64,000 bases of DNA, taken from positions 221,216-285,215 of the forward strand of contig JAANYP010004454.1 of the NCBI GenBank assembly GCA_020465985.1. The letters run 5' to 3'. Shown here one piece after another: positions 32,715-45,453 of this stretch. The first letter of the stretch is position 1; every line of letters starts with the position of its first letter. This DNA is from Centrapalus pauciflorus. Taxonomy: Eukaryota; Streptophyta; Magnoliopsida; Asterales; Asteraceae. The translations under genes and the position numbers were made by a program. The notes beneath the pieces are model-generated. The model was not told the DNA's origin. It did not search any database and saw only the letters and a list, made by a program, of their open reading frames with translations.

Positions 32715-34049
32715 ATGGCTGATAAGAATCCGATAGTTGCTGGTACTTCGATTGCTGGTAAAGCTGCAGATGCTGCGGCTGATCAGCATAAGGAGTCTGT
32801 TCATGTAGAAGACTTAGGCACTGACCCTGAAAATACTATGTCGGTTGAAGACCGATTTAAGGAAATTAAGGACTTGCTTACTAGGGGAAAAGCGGTTGTG
32901 CAAACTGACGAGGAAAACCAGCGTGAAATTGACTTTAGGCGCAGTGAGGAAGAACTTAGGTTACAAGAACTTAAGTTACAGGAACTGGAATTGAAGCAGA
33001 GGGAAGAGATGTTAGCAAAGCCCAAGAAAGACCGAAAGAGGAAACATAGACATGTGTCCTCTGATGAAAGTGAGACTGACTCCTCCGACCATCACGTTAA
33101 GGTGGGACGAGAGTGTTCATTTGCTGACTTTAAGAAATGTGGAGCTCGTACGTTTGCTGGGACATTAGTTCCAGTAAAAGCAATGGATTGGGTTGCCAAT
33201 GTGGAGAAAGCGTTTAAACTCTCCAAGTGTAATGAAGAAGACAAGGTTACGTTTGCAACAGGAATGCTGGAGGATGGAGCTGGACGATGGTGGAAGTCCA
33301 TTATAAATCCCATGTCTGATGCAATTGAGAAATCCATTACTTGGGAACAATTCAAAATCCATCTGAAAGAGAAATACTGCCCCCAGGATGTCAAACGCCA
33401 AATGGAGAAAACTCTGCTATCATTTCAGCAAGGTGGAAGGTCCGTGACAGACTATGAGCTGGAATTCACTAGGCTCTCACTGTTATCTGATCATCCTGTT
33501 GATACTGATGAAAGGCGAAGTGATCTATTTGTGGATGGCTTGGATAGAGAAATTCAGAAGTTTGTGAAATCCGGTAGACCGAGAAGTTATATTGAGGCGG
33601 TTGAAATTGCTAGGGTAGGTGAGCTTGAAATCTATCCTGAGCGAGCATGTCCTTTACTTGCTAAATCTAGTAAGAAAGAAAAATCTGAGAAATCTGAGAA
33701 GGATAAGATGGAAAAGAGGAATGAAAGCTCTAGGAAAGGAGGTAAGCAGTCTTCTAAGAAGGCTAAATCATATGATGTGACCTCAACGCCACGGTCTGCT
33801 TGTCCTCGCTTCAAGCAAATTCATGAGGGAAAATGTGATCCTGCATTTGTCATGTGCTACTGATGTAGACAGAATGGTCACGACAGGTCGGAATGTCCCA
33901 AGCGCAGTGAGGCTTGCCGTAATTGCATCACTGTGGGGCACCATGCTAAAGATTGTACCCAGCCCCGATTTGTTCCTCCGTCTGCATCCTCACCCCAGCA
34001 ATCAGTCAAGGGTTCTTCTGCTCCAAGGAACCAACCAAGGTCCTTTCAG
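32715..34049 (+). pseudogene. Gypsy C gag
   Basis: Start at 32715 (MADKNPIVAGTSIAGKAADA). Residues 60-120 form a charged helix, likely coiled coil (RRSEEELRLQELKLQELELK). The capsid follows: FADFKKCGARTFAGTLVPVK, AMDWVANVEKAFKLSKCNEE, GRWWKSI and KEKYCPQDVKRQMEKTLLSF. After a Lys-rich linker come two knuckles, the first reading CY-stop-CRQNGHDRSEC with a TGA at 33861-33863, the second CRNCITVGHHAKDC. Apart from that TGA the frame is open for 382 codons and continues into pol. Confidence 0.92.
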
Positions 34050-35389
34050 ATGACAGCCGAAGAGGCAAAACAAACTGCTGATGTCATCACCGGTACATTT
34101 CTTGTCAACTATATACCTGCTTTAATCCTATTTGACTCTGGTTCTAATCTGTCATTTGTTTCCGAAAAGTTTGCTAATCAGTTTGATTTTGCTCCGGTAA
34201 TGTTACATGTACCTTTAGACATAGAAACTGCTAGCTCAAGCTTTGTGACTCTAAATAGAGTCTTTCGTTCTTGTAATCTTGTAATCGATGACTTCTCCTC
34301 TGACATTAACTTGATACCGATGCGGATCAGAGAGTTCGACGTTATTATAGGAATGGACTGGCTCATGATGAACAATGCTGAAATTCTTTGTGCTAAGAGG
34401 ATAATTAGAATAAGAACCCCCGAAGGAAGTGAGCGTTACATTTATGGCGATAGAAAAACTCGAGATTTAGGTCTCATTTCTGTAATAAAAGCCCAAAAAT
34501 TCCTAACGAAAGGTTGTTCCGCTTATTTGGCATATGCCATAGATGCTAAGGAAGTTAAAAAGACCCTGTGTGACGTGCCTGTAGTTCAGGAATTCCCTGA
34601 TGTATTCCCGGATGACATCTCTGGACTGCCACTAGATCGACAAATTGAATTCCATATAGATCTTGTACCGGGTGCAGCACCAATCGCAAAAGCTCCTTAC
34701 CGACTTGCTCCTAATGAAATGAAGGAGATGATGAGTCAGTTACAGGAATTACTGGAAAATGGTTTATCCGTCTGAGTACTTCTCCTTGGGGTGCTCCTGT
34801 TCTATTTGTTAAGAAGAATGATGGTACCTTTCGCATGTGTATCGATTATCGAGAGCTAAATAAAGTAACTATTAAGAGCCGATACCCACTGCCTAGAATT
34901 GACGACTTGTTTGATCAACTGCAAGGGGCTAGCTATTTCTCGAAGATTGATCTTCGATGTGGATATCATCAGTTCAAGGTATTTGAATCTGACGTTTCGA
35001 AAACTGCATTTCGCACTCGTTATGGCCATTTTGAATTTCTAGTAATGCCGTTCGGTCTCACAAATACCCCGGCCGCATTTATGGACCTCATGAATAGGGT
35101 ATGTAGACCAATGTTGGACAAATCAGTTATAGTCTTCATTGATGACATTTTGATTTACTCTAAGTCTGAATCTGACCATGCGATGCATTTACGAGAAATG
35201 CTAGAATTGTTACGTAAAGAGCGACTCTACGCAAAATTCTCCAAATGTGAATTCTGGTTACCCCAGGTGCAATTTTTGGGACACGTTCTCTCAGGTGATG
35301 GAATTGCCGTTGATCCATCGAAAGTAGATGCGGTTCAGAAATGGGAAGCACCGAAAACGTATCCGAGATTCGAAGTTTCTTGGGATTAG
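34050..35389 (+). pseudogene. Gypsy C protease and reverse transcriptase
   Basis: Protease: VITGTFLVNYIPALILFDSG with intact DSG core, later FDVIIGMDWLM. RT linker: QIEFHIDLVPGAAPIAKAPY. A 1-nt loss near 34762 shifts the frame; RT continues from 34790 with CIDYRELNKVTIKSRYPLPR, SKIDLRCGYHQFKV, MPFGLTNTP and active site VIVFIDDILIYS, then LGHVLSGDGIAVDPSKVDAV. A second frameshift near 35355 passes to the next frame. All catalytic Asp residues are present. Confidence 0.93.
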
Positions 35390-37404
35390 CGGGATATTAC
35401 CGAAGATTTATCCGTGATTTCTCTAAGATTGCAGTACCTTTAACTAGCCTGACAAAGAAAGAAGTTAAAATTGAATGGAATGAATCCCAAGGACAAGATT
35501 TTGAGACTTTGAAGCGCAAGCTAATCAAAGCACCGATTCTGGCCTTACCGGAGGGTAATGACGATTTTGTAGTCTATGGTGATGCTTCAAAGATGGGATT
35601 AGGCTGTGTGCTGATGCAACGGGATAAAGTAATTGCCTACGCATCAAGGCAACTAAAGGCACATGAAAATAATTATCCGACACATGATTTGGAGCTTGCA
35701 ACCGTAACCTTTGCATTGAAGATTTGGCGGCATTATCTGTATGTGGCTAGATGCAAATTATACACAGATCACAAAAGTCTGAAGTATATATTTGACCAAA
35801 AAGAACTGAATATGCTGCAAAGACGATCCATGGAATTGATTAAAGACTATGACTGTGAGATCCTCTATCATCCAGGAAAAGTGAACATAGTAGTAGATGC
35901 CTTAAGCCGCAAATCCGGACAAAACCATTATATCCGATGTTATGCCTTGACTTCTGTCGTTTTGGAGTCTGCTCTGCCTGAGTTGTTAATTGCCGCTCAA
36001 ACCGAAGCCATTCGGGATAAGAACCTGAAATCTGAACGCATGGTTAATTATTTGACCAAGCTGACTCTTGACAATCGTGGCCTTAGACGGTTCATGAGTA
36101 GATTATGGGTTCCCAGATCAGGAGGTGTTCGTGATCAGATTCTGTCGGAGGCTCATATGTCGAAATTTGCGATACATCCTGGTTCTACTAAAATGTATCA
36201 AGATTTGAGGACGGAATATTGGTGGCCTGGAATGAAGAAGGATGTAGGTCGATATGTAGAAAATTGCATGACTTGCTTACAAGTCAAATCTGAACATCAG
36301 AAGCCGTATGGGGAACTACAACCATTGCAAATCTCGGAATGGAAGTGGGACCATATAACCATGGACTTTGTGACGAAGCTGCCCAGGACTAAACGGAATC
36401 ATGACTCTATATGGGTAATAGTAGATCGACTCACTAAGTCAGCACATTTCCTTCCCATACGTGAAGATGAACGCCTCGAAAAGCTAGCTGAATTGTACAT
36501 GAAAGAAATCGTGACTAGACATGGTGTTCCATTGTCTATTGTATCTGACCGTGACAGCAGATTTACCTCTCGTTTTTGGAGAGCCTTTTAGAATGAACTA
36601 GGTACTGAACTCAAGATGAGCACCGCTTATCATCCAGAAACTGACGGGCAAAGTGAGAGAACGATTTTGACTTTGGAAGATATGCTACGCGCCTGTGTAA
36701 TTGATCTCGGTGGAAATTGGGATACTCACCTTCCGTTTGTAGAATTTACTTACAACAATAGTTACCACTCGACTATTGGCATGCCTCCATATCAGCTTTT
36801 GTACGGACGACGGTGCCGAACTCCAACCTGTTGGAGGGAAACAGGTGAACGTCCGATCTCAGGACCAACCATTTTGCAAGAAGCCCACGACCAGCTGCAA
36901 TTGATTCGACAGCGGATACAGACCTATCAAGACAGACAAAAGAAGTATCATGATCGAAGGCGTAAACCAATTGTGTTCGAGGTTGGTGATAAAGTGTTGT
37001 TGAACGTCTCGCCAAGAAAAGGGGTAGTAAGGTTCGGCAAGCGGGGGAAGTTGAGCCCTCGATTTGTTGGTCCTTTCGAAATTCTCGAGCGTGTAGGATT
37101 GCACGCCTACAGATTAAGATTGCCTGCCGAAATGTCTGGGATACATGACGTATTTCATGTTAGTAATCTTCGAAAGTGCTTGATTGACACTGAAGCAGTG
37201 ATTTCTTGGAAAGACGTGCAAATTAATGAACAGCTGCCATGCAAGGAAGAGCCCGAGCGTATAATCGATCAAAAGATTTCGAAGTTGCGCAACAAGGAAA
37301 TTCCAATGGTGTTAGTCCAATGGAAATACCACAAAGGATCTACGCAAACATGGGAGCGAGAAGACGAGATTAGGCAAAAATATCCAAAGTTATTCCTGTC
37401 TTAG
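35341..37404 (+). pseudogene. Gypsy C RNase H, integrase and chromodomain-like tail
   Basis: RNase H: VVYGDASKMGLGCVLMQ, THDLELATV, YTDHKSLKY, VDALSRK. Integrase finger: AIHPGSTKMYQDLRTEYWW then CMTCLQVK (HHCC). Core: WDHITMDFV (Asp 1), SIVSDRDSRFTS (Asp 2), HPETDGQSERT (Glu), so the D,D,E triad is complete. One TAG at 36589 splits it (WRAF-stop-NEL). The C-terminus has GPFEILERVGLHAYRLRLPA and the tail VQWKYHKGSTQTWEREDE. The complete core makes this the reference for the deletions in Gypsy A and B. Confidence 0.93.
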
Positions 37405-37429
37405 TCGATTCCTAGGACGGAATCAATTT

Positions 37430-37442
37430 AACGGGGGAAGTT
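37430..37442 (+). other. Gypsy C polypurine tract
   Basis: ACGGGGGAAGTT immediately before the 3' LTR. Confidence 0.85.
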
Positions 37443-39613
37443 TGTAACAGCCCGTAATTTATTAAATATAAATTACAGCATCAAACCTTAGGTATTTAAA
37501 TGATTTTGACTAAATTATTAGTAGTTAACTGAAACCATGCATTTTAGAGGGTTAATTATCTTAAGTTATAATTAATTATGAAAACTTGCCCAAAATTAGC
37601 TGAAATAAATTTAAATAATTAAATTTAGCTAATTGACAAATTAAAGACTTGAAAATGACAAAATGGACTAAAATGAATAAAATTAGTCTAAAAAGATAAT
37701 TCTAGCAAAACTAGAACCTTCTTACTATTATTGCATCTGAAAATGCAAATCAGATTCATTAAGAGTAAAAATGGTCAATTCCTAAAATTTAGTAGAAAAT
37801 CAGATTTTTCTCTACTTTCTATAAATAGAGCATATTATCTCCTTGAAATGGTTTAGCAAATTCAGAATTTGCTCCATTTGAGACTCTCTCTCTACAAAAT
37901 CCGACTTCTCTCTAAATTTTCTCCTAATCGGCTCAACGAAATCACGTGATTTATACGTCATCGGATAGATATCGACGAGCTCTACCATAATCTGCCATTG
38001 CATGTTTGATTTTGTTTAGATTTGAGGTAAGTTCGACCCCTTTTTCTCTCTTTTGTTCCGGTTTTGAGATGAAAATCGAATTTCCTCAATTCTTCTTCAT
38101 TCAAAGGTGATTTGGTCTCGATTAGGACTTGATTTTGTTTGGAAAACGTTTATAATCATCCAATCTCGTATGCTATAGCTTGGACAAAGGTTAGTGACGT
38201 TTTCTCCCTTATTTATGTTCGAATTTAGTTGCTGCTGTATTTTGAATCTAAAGACCCGAAATATTGATGTTGGATATGTAATAAACTCGAAAATGTGTTA
38301 GAAATGAACCTATAAATGTTCCAAGACGTTTTAGGAAATTTGAACTTGAAATGCATGCTTAAATGATGAACAAGAAGAACAAATTCGAGAGAACCACGAA
38401 CAAGTTCGAATTCATCATCAGATAAAGTTCGAAATTGATTAAATTAATGACTTTTGGTATGCAAAAAGACTAAATTCGAATCCTAATTTCGAAAGTACCT
38501 AAATTCGAATCCATCTAGATTCGAAACACCCTGAAATCGTAGCATAAGTTCGAAGAACACCTTAAATTCGAAGCTCAAGTTTGAAACTTGTTTAGTTTCG
38601 AGCCAAAGTTAAATTCGTAAATCAGATTAAGTTCTTGATCAGCCTTATGTTTGTGCATAACTGTAATTGAAAGCATCTTATTTTATGATTATTATAAAAC
38701 TCACAAGTTTTCTAGATTCATGACCATTTTATGCTCAATTAATTAAACAGGCACTATATGAACCCTCGACTTTGGGACTAAACTTAAAACATGAAAACAT
38801 TTGTTTTAATGTTATGAACCCTTAGAAATTGTATGACATGATTCGCTTTGCTAGTATTATGGTTGGCTTTGTATTAAGGCCATATTTCTGTAAATCATAT
38901 GAATCTATAATAATCTGATAAGGACTCAAGGTTATTCCCTGGTATGGACCTAAAGGAGTTCCTGTTGACTTATTTGACCAATGATAAGAATAGGCTCACT
39001 CTGGGACATTAGGAACTACCACAGACTCGACAACAAGACATGATAATATCCTAATTATATTAATTAGGATAATATAGATCATGTTATAAACTTGACATTA
39101 ATATGCCAGACTTGAAATTGAACTGCATGAACCAGCCGGTTTGACAGAGTAAATTGGACTGCTTAATTCGTTAAGCACTAATTGCCCAAGTTACATTGTT
39201 CAGGACTACTGTGAGTGACAAATTACATTAAGTACATGCATATGTTTTGATACTTATTGGTGATTGTTACTGAATTGTATGGGAACATCTGCTATTGCTG
39301 CATGTTTCTTGAATACTTTATTGCATGATAGGAACTTACTTTTGACATTGTTAAAATTAGATATCTGATATGCCTTGGACTGCATGTTCACTTTTACATT
39401 CTATGTAAATACTTAGCATGCTTGCTGCTTACTTGTTGTTGATACATCTGCATCTGCATACTGCATTTAGTGTTCTGACCGAATGTGAGATCTCCATTCA
39501 CAGGAAGGAATTCTGCAGATTCCTTTCCTATCTGATCGATTCCATACGTTTCCAGTGGTATCAGACAATGGTAAATTATGACGTGTACTGTTTGTGGTAA
39601 CTTGGGTGTTACA
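37443..39613 (+). repeat. Gypsy C 3' LTR with internal deletions
   Basis: TGTAACAGCC...GGGTGTTACA. Against the solo LTR (57779-60446) it lacks about 430 bp at roughly 39555 and about 40 bp at roughly 39572. TATA near 37819, splice-donor-like GAGGTAAG near 38023 and TTCGAA-rich stretch 38380-38620 are retained. Confidence 0.92.
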
Positions 39614-39618
39614 ATTCT

Positions 39619-41660
39619 ACTCGGGAGAAGAGCCAATACCTGGTGAGAAAGAGGATTCTAGTAATAGGGCGTTCTTAGGGTTTTCAAAACCAGAAGAAAA
39701 ACCACAACACTCAGCGTCTACTTCTCAAGGCTATACTAAGATGCCTATGAGCGCAAAATCAGCTGAAGATCATCTAAATCTTCTAGCTTCATTTGTCGCA
39801 GCTTACGGCAATTGCGTTCAAGGTAAAATAAACGATCCAGCTCTGTGGGAAGAGGACTACGATCAAGTAGATCCCAACGACTTATAACAGATGGACCTAC
39901 AATGGCAACTGGCCATGGTGACGCAAAGGGTAAAGTGATTTATGAAGAGGACTCGAAGGAATTTGAGTGTAAGCAACAACGTCGGTTTCCATAAGTCAAA
40001 AGTAAAATGCTACAATTGTCAAGGAGTGAGACACTTTGCCAGAGAATGTCAACGACCAAAATTGGAAAATTATCAGAATCTGAACCAAGGAGACAACACT
40101 CTAATGGTTCTGGGAATCAAGCAGCCATAGCTAGTCTGTTAACAAACGTGTCGTCCAACAGACAGCTAGATAGTACATATGATTGGAGCACTCATCCGGA
40201 GTCGAATGCCAGAGCCTTAATGGCTGAGGTAACTGAGACCAGGGGGACAGAGCTGAAGAAGAAGTGGAGGACACCCAGCAGTCAGACTCGAGTCCTTTGT
40301 TGGTGGAAAAGTCAGAGGAGCAAACAATTCTGGAGTTTGCAGCCCAAATGGCCAATTTGGAATCAGACCACAAAAGGGTAACTCTAAACTTCTCTATATT
40401 TCATGATTTATGTGTTTTAACTGCTACTTTAAATGATAGATTAAATCTAGTTCGAGAGACACATAACACCTTAACAGCTCATGTCCAATCATTAAAATCT
40501 GATAATGCTAGTCTTATAGATATTAAGGAGGATTTAAGAGGCAAAATGAAAGCAGATGCTCAGGATGTGATAGTTCTAAAAGACAAGTTAAGTGAACAAT
40601 GTGTCAGGTTAGAACTCATGTACGAGCATGTCGAATCTTTGCCCAAAGAACTCACCCTTAAAGGTGTAGAGCTAGCAGAATCTAGAGTTAAAGTTGCAGA
40701 GGCCAATAGCAAGCTTGAAATGTTTAGGAACTCATCCCTAAATCTAGGAAAGAACTTAGAAGCTCAAAGGTAGTCTAAGAAACCAGTAGGCCTATGTTAT
40801 CAGGAGAGTCCTCCACCGTTCAACAACAACTCTGTGCCTCAACCTCATGATAAAGCCACTTAACGGTTGAATCAGAGGTAGCAACAGTAAATGAACCTGA
40901 AAAGAAAAATTCAACTAAGGTGTCTACCACAACCCCTAAGAAAAATCAGCAAGAGGGAGTGAACACTGTAGTTGAATCGAAAGAACATGACACTAGTGAG
41001 ACACCTAAATAAAAGGGTACTTAAAAGAAACCGATTGATAATTTGTCATGCTTTAGATGACATGAGAAAGGACATGTTGCGTCTAGCTGTCCTTATAAGA
41101 ATGTAGAGTCTACACCTTCTAAACCAGAGTCTAGACCTACTGTAGGGAAGCAAGATCAACCAGCCCTAAAGCGAGTAACTAGTATTGCTAGTACAGTTAG
41201 TTCTCAACATACTGAGAAGAACTTGAATGCAACACCTAGGATAGCTGCTAAATAAATAAAGGTGTCGGTCAGACAAAATGGAGTGATTAGGACTAATTCA
41301 CCGAATAGAGTCCCTAGTCAATCAAGGTCATGACCACAACAAGTCCATGGGAGCACAACACCTAGGAGGACTTACACTCCAGTTAGGTCACATACTCCTA
41401 ACAGACGACGGACACCAGGTAGAGCCCAGGGATATCACAATGAAGTGCATTATAATAGAAATTATTCTATGGCTCAACCGCAAATGACAGCGCAAAGGCC
41501 AAGAGTGAATGTCAATCACTCAGCACCACAATAAGTTCTCAATAAAAAACGCAAGTCACCTGAAAGGAGAGATGGGTATCTGAAGGAGTTCAAGTATGTG
41601 GATGAGAATGGTATTACCAAGTCAGTCATGGCTTGGATACCCCGTGATAAGTAACTTGTT
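39619..41660 (+). pseudogene. Copia D gag, remainder with two zinc knuckles
   Basis: Frame piece SAEDHLNLLASFVAAYGNCV (ends 39887), then knuckle 1 CYNCQGVRHFARECQ near 40008, and a coiled-coil stretch at 40264-40773 (SDNASLIDIKEDLRGKMKAD, KDKLSEQCVRLELMYEHVES). Knuckle 2 near 41046 is CFR-stop-HEKGHVASSC, with a stop replacing the second Cys. The central capsid part seems shortened. Ends just before the protease. Confidence 0.75.
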
Positions 41661-41669
41661 TTCTTTCAT

Positions 41670-42206
41670 GTGCAGGAGCTAACTACAGGTCTTAACAACA
41701 AGTGGTTCGTCGACAGTGGTTGCTCTCGTCACATAACGGGGGAAAGAAGTCTACTGACAGACTTCAAGGGAGGGAACAAGGGCTTTGTATCATTTGCTGG
41801 GAACAAGGGGGGAAATATCACTAGAACAGGAGTTGTCACTAATGGGACAATCACACTTGATCAAGTTTACCATGTCGATAAACTTGATCACAATCTCATT
41901 AGTGTCTCTCAAATCTGTGATAAGAAGAATTCAGTTATTTTTACTAAAAATGAAGTGTTAGTGCTGAAGCCAGGATTCAAGATACCTGAAGAGTGGATCA
42001 TGATGAGGGCCCCAAGGGTGAATGATCTGTACATGATGGATATAAATGTATCAGACTCATCGATGGGAACAATTTTTCTACTATCTAAAGCTTCAGAATC
42101 CGAATCTATACTATGGCACAACCGCATGGCACACTTGCACCTAAGGAATATGAACTACATCACGAAAAATGGTCTGGTGCAAGGTGTTCCACTGAAGAGT
42201 TTCTAG
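41670..42206 (+). pseudogene. Copia D protease and pre-integrase region
   Basis: 178 open codons: WFVDSGCSRHITGE holds the catalytic DSG, then the GAG-pre-integrase region with HNLISVSQICD and LWHNRMAHLHLRNMNYITK. Ends in a TAG at 42204 just before the Cys pair CVPCKKEK. Confidence 0.9.
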
Positions 42207-43390
42207 TTCGATGACAAGTGTGTCCCGTGCAAGAAGGAAAAACAATAAAAGAAGTCACACAAGTCAAAGACTCATAACTCGATAGCTTCCACCTTCGATT
42301 TTCTACATATGGATCTCTTCGGTCCAATCAACAAAAGGAGCATAGGTGGTAGTTGGTTTTGTTTAGTTACTGATGATTACTCACGTTTCTCTTGGGTTTT
42401 CTTTTTTAGGTACAAAGGACGAAACAGCAGGCACGCTGATTAGGTTCTTAGACCAAGTCGAGAACTCATATGGGACAAGGGTAAAACGTATCAGGAGTGA
42501 TAACGGAACCGAATTTAAGAATGTCGTAATTGGTGTATATTGCCTAACTAAAGGCATAGTGCATCAATTTAGTGCACCTTATGAGCCACAACAAATTGGG
42601 GTGGCAGAACGTAAGAACAGGACTTTGATTGAGGCAGCAATGACCATGCTCTCGGATTCAAAGCTTCCTACCATGTTTTGGGGGGAGGCAGTGAATATTG
42701 CGCGTCATGTTTTAAACCGGGACCTTACTGTCAAATCACTGAACAAAACCTGTTATGAAGTTCTGATTAAAAGACCACCAAATATGTCTGGCTTTGAACC
42801 GTTTGGGGTACCGTGTAAGTTATTGAAAACAAAACATCAACCTAAGTTTGGTGAAAAGACAGACGAAGGGTACTTCCTAGGTTATGTTCCGAACTCACCA
42901 AACAAGAGGGTTTTTATCAAAACAAATGGTACGGTTGAAATTGTGTTTAACACTGACGTAACAAGTTATTCACATGAACCTCAAACTGGTCCTGAACGGT
43001 TATTTGATTATGACTCTATGTTTGAATCATTTAACATAATGTTTAGTGGAAATGAAGGTACTGTGGAAAACGACTTCTCATCATTGAATCTCAACGACGA
43101 GTGTAGAGGTTTTCTAAGATCAAGCAATCCATCAACATCTGAGACTACAACGACAGAAGATGGGTCTCCAGCAGAGAATGAACCTGAATTACCTACGAAT
43201 GAGAATCAGACAAGTAATTCTTCCTCCGAAGATAGTGATCATGAGGAAGAAGTTACTCCGTCTGAAGTCATACCCCCAGTAGGTGAAATAGGATCGAATT
43301 ATGGAGAAAATCTTCAGGTTGACGAGATTGAAACATCGAGGATAAACAAGGATCATCCAACTGAGAGTATCATAGGGAATCCACATGCTG
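42207..43390 (+). pseudogene. Copia D integrase
   Basis: Core start FLHMDLFGPINKRSIGGSWF (Asp 1), a frameshift near 42405, then KRIRSDNGTEFKN (Asp 2), APYEPQQIGVAERKNRTLIE (Glu) and MFWGEAVNIA. The C-terminal region has GYFLGYVPNSPNKRVF and an acidic Ser/Thr/Glu-rich linker toward RT. D,D,E residues are all present although split over two frames. Confidence 0.9.
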
Positions 43391-45009
43391 GTGTGAGAAC
43401 TAGGAGTAGTGTGAATAATAACACAGTGTTGTTATCAATGATCAACGACTCTGAGGCGTTTCACACGTGTTTATACTCGTGCTTCATCTCACAAGTAGAG
43501 CCAAAGAACGTGCAAATGGCACTGAAAGACAATTCTTGGGTTGAAGCCATGCAAGAGGAACTGTCACAGTTCAGAACGCTTGAAGTGTGGGAGTTTAGTA
43601 ATGTTGCCTCGAGGAGAAGTTGCTATTGGGACCAAATGGGTCTTTAAGTGCAAACCGGATGATCAGGGCATAGTTACTCGTAACAAGGCAAGACTTGTGG
43701 TAAAAGGTTCAATCAGGAAGAGGGAATAGATTATAACGAAGTGTTTGCACCGATGGCGAGGCTTGATGCAATTCGACTGTTTCTGGCTTTCGCGTCCTTC
43801 AAAAGGTTTAAGGTATATCAACTTGACGTCAAGAGTGCATTCTTGTACGACAAGGTGAAGAAATTGGTGTATGTCGAACAACCGCCAGAGTTTACTGATC
43901 CAAAGTATCCCGACAGAGTATATCAACTTGATAAGGCTCTGTATAGATTGCATCAGGCACCTAGGGCTTGGTATGAGACACTGTCAACTCACCACTTAGA
44001 CAATGGGTTTGAGAGATGGAAAATTGATAGTACACTATTCGTGAAAAGGAAAGGTGAAGATTTTATTATGGTACAAGTGTACGTTAACGACATCATCTTC
44101 GGGTCGTCAGACGAGCAGATGTGCAAGGATTTTGAAAAGGTTATGAAGTCGAAGTTTGATATGAGTGCTATGGGAGAGATGAACTTCTTTCTCGGTTTAC
44201 AAGTTGAACAAAAGAAAGAAGGAATGTTTATTCATCAGACGAAGTATGTCTATGACATTTTGGAGCGCTTCGGGATGGAAGGAACAAAGCTGACCGCGCA
44301 TTTCAGTACTCCGATTCAAATGAATCATAATCTCGGACCGGGTACAGATAGTGATACTGATGTGGATCCGACTTTATATCAGGCCATGATCGGGTCACTT
44401 ATGTATTTAACTGCTTCTAGGCCTGATATAATGTTTGCTGTGTGTATTTGTCCAAGGTTCCAAGCTAATCCGAAAGAAATGCATATGAAAGCCGTGAAGC
44501 GAATTCTGAGATACCTGAAGTCGAAACCGAAGCTGGGACTTTGGTATCATGCTGATGGAGATCTGGAATTGGAGGCGTACACGGATTCAGACTATGGAGG
44601 ATGTAGCTTGAACCGAAAATCAATGACTGGAGGTTGTCAGTTCCTTGGGTGGAGACTCGTATCCTGGCAATGCAAGAAACAAACTTCGGTAGCCGTATCA
44701 ACGTGCGAGGCCGAGTATGTAGCTGCTGGAAGTTGTTGTTCACAGGTTATGTGGATCAACAACAATTGAGGGATTACGGTTTGACTTATACTCATACTCC
44801 CATTAGGATAGACAAGCAATCAACTATTTCTATAACAAATAATCCTGTTAAACACAGTAAAACTAAGCACATAGACATAAGACATCATTTTATACGTGTT
44901 GTGCTGAAAAGAACTTGATAAAACTGGTAAAAGTTACAACGGAAGACAATAATGCGGATCTATTCACAAAAGCATTTGATAAGTCACGCTTTGAACTGTT
45001 AGTTAACTA
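43391..45009 (+). pseudogene. Copia D reverse transcriptase and RNase H
   Basis: RT: NSWVEAMQEELSQFRTLEVW, frameshift near 43610, KWVFKCKPDD, a further shift near 43715, then VFAPMARLDAIRLFLAFASF and YQLDVKSAFL. The active site reads VQVYVNDIIFGSS where Copia has YVDD, so the first Asp of the pair is Asn. RNase H: AYTDSDYGGCSLNRKSMTGG, then STCEAEYVAAGSCC. A TGA at 44768 cuts the end; the usual C-terminus (DLFTKAF) is seen to 45009 in another frame. Confidence 0.92.
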
Positions 45010-45453
45010 AATGACATGCGTAATCCAGAGTAACTTGACCTTAGTAGATTTTCTTTTAGTAGTAAGTTATTAATTAATTTATCAGTTTATTTTACTTAAC
45101 AGTGAAAAACAAAAGATAAAAGAGAAAAAACCATGAAAAAAAAAAAAAAAAAAAAAAAAAGAGAATATTGGAAAATTTGAGAAGTCTTAGAGTCATAGGA
45201 TCAAAGTGACGAAAAGGTCTTATGTGTTGGTAGACATATTACATGAAGGAACTCCTAAAAGCTAATGAAATAATCAAGAAAATATCATATGTGTAACTAA
45301 CTTAGATGTACGATCAAAAGGTCTTAATTTTTTTTTATGTTAGAGACATACAGACAATGATTATGAATGAGGTATGCAAATTTATCTGGGGGATGTATAG
45401 GTTCAACAAAATACATCTTAAACAAAGAAAGAAAAGCTTTTGAAAAGTAACAG

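Larger units (their letters stand above)
30834..39613 (+). mobile_element. Gypsy C: Ty3/Gypsy (Tekay/Del-like) element inserted in Copia D gag
   Basis: Perfect 5-bp target duplication ATTCT (30829-30833 and 39614-39618). The 5' LTR is truncated, with loss of its 3' end and the PBS. Gag-pol 32715-37404 is nearly whole with two 1-nt frameshifts and two stops, and all catalytic motifs are intact. PPT and a 3' LTR with internal deletions follow. Best-preserved polyprotein in the window, but without a PBS it cannot prime reverse transcription. Confidence 0.95.
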
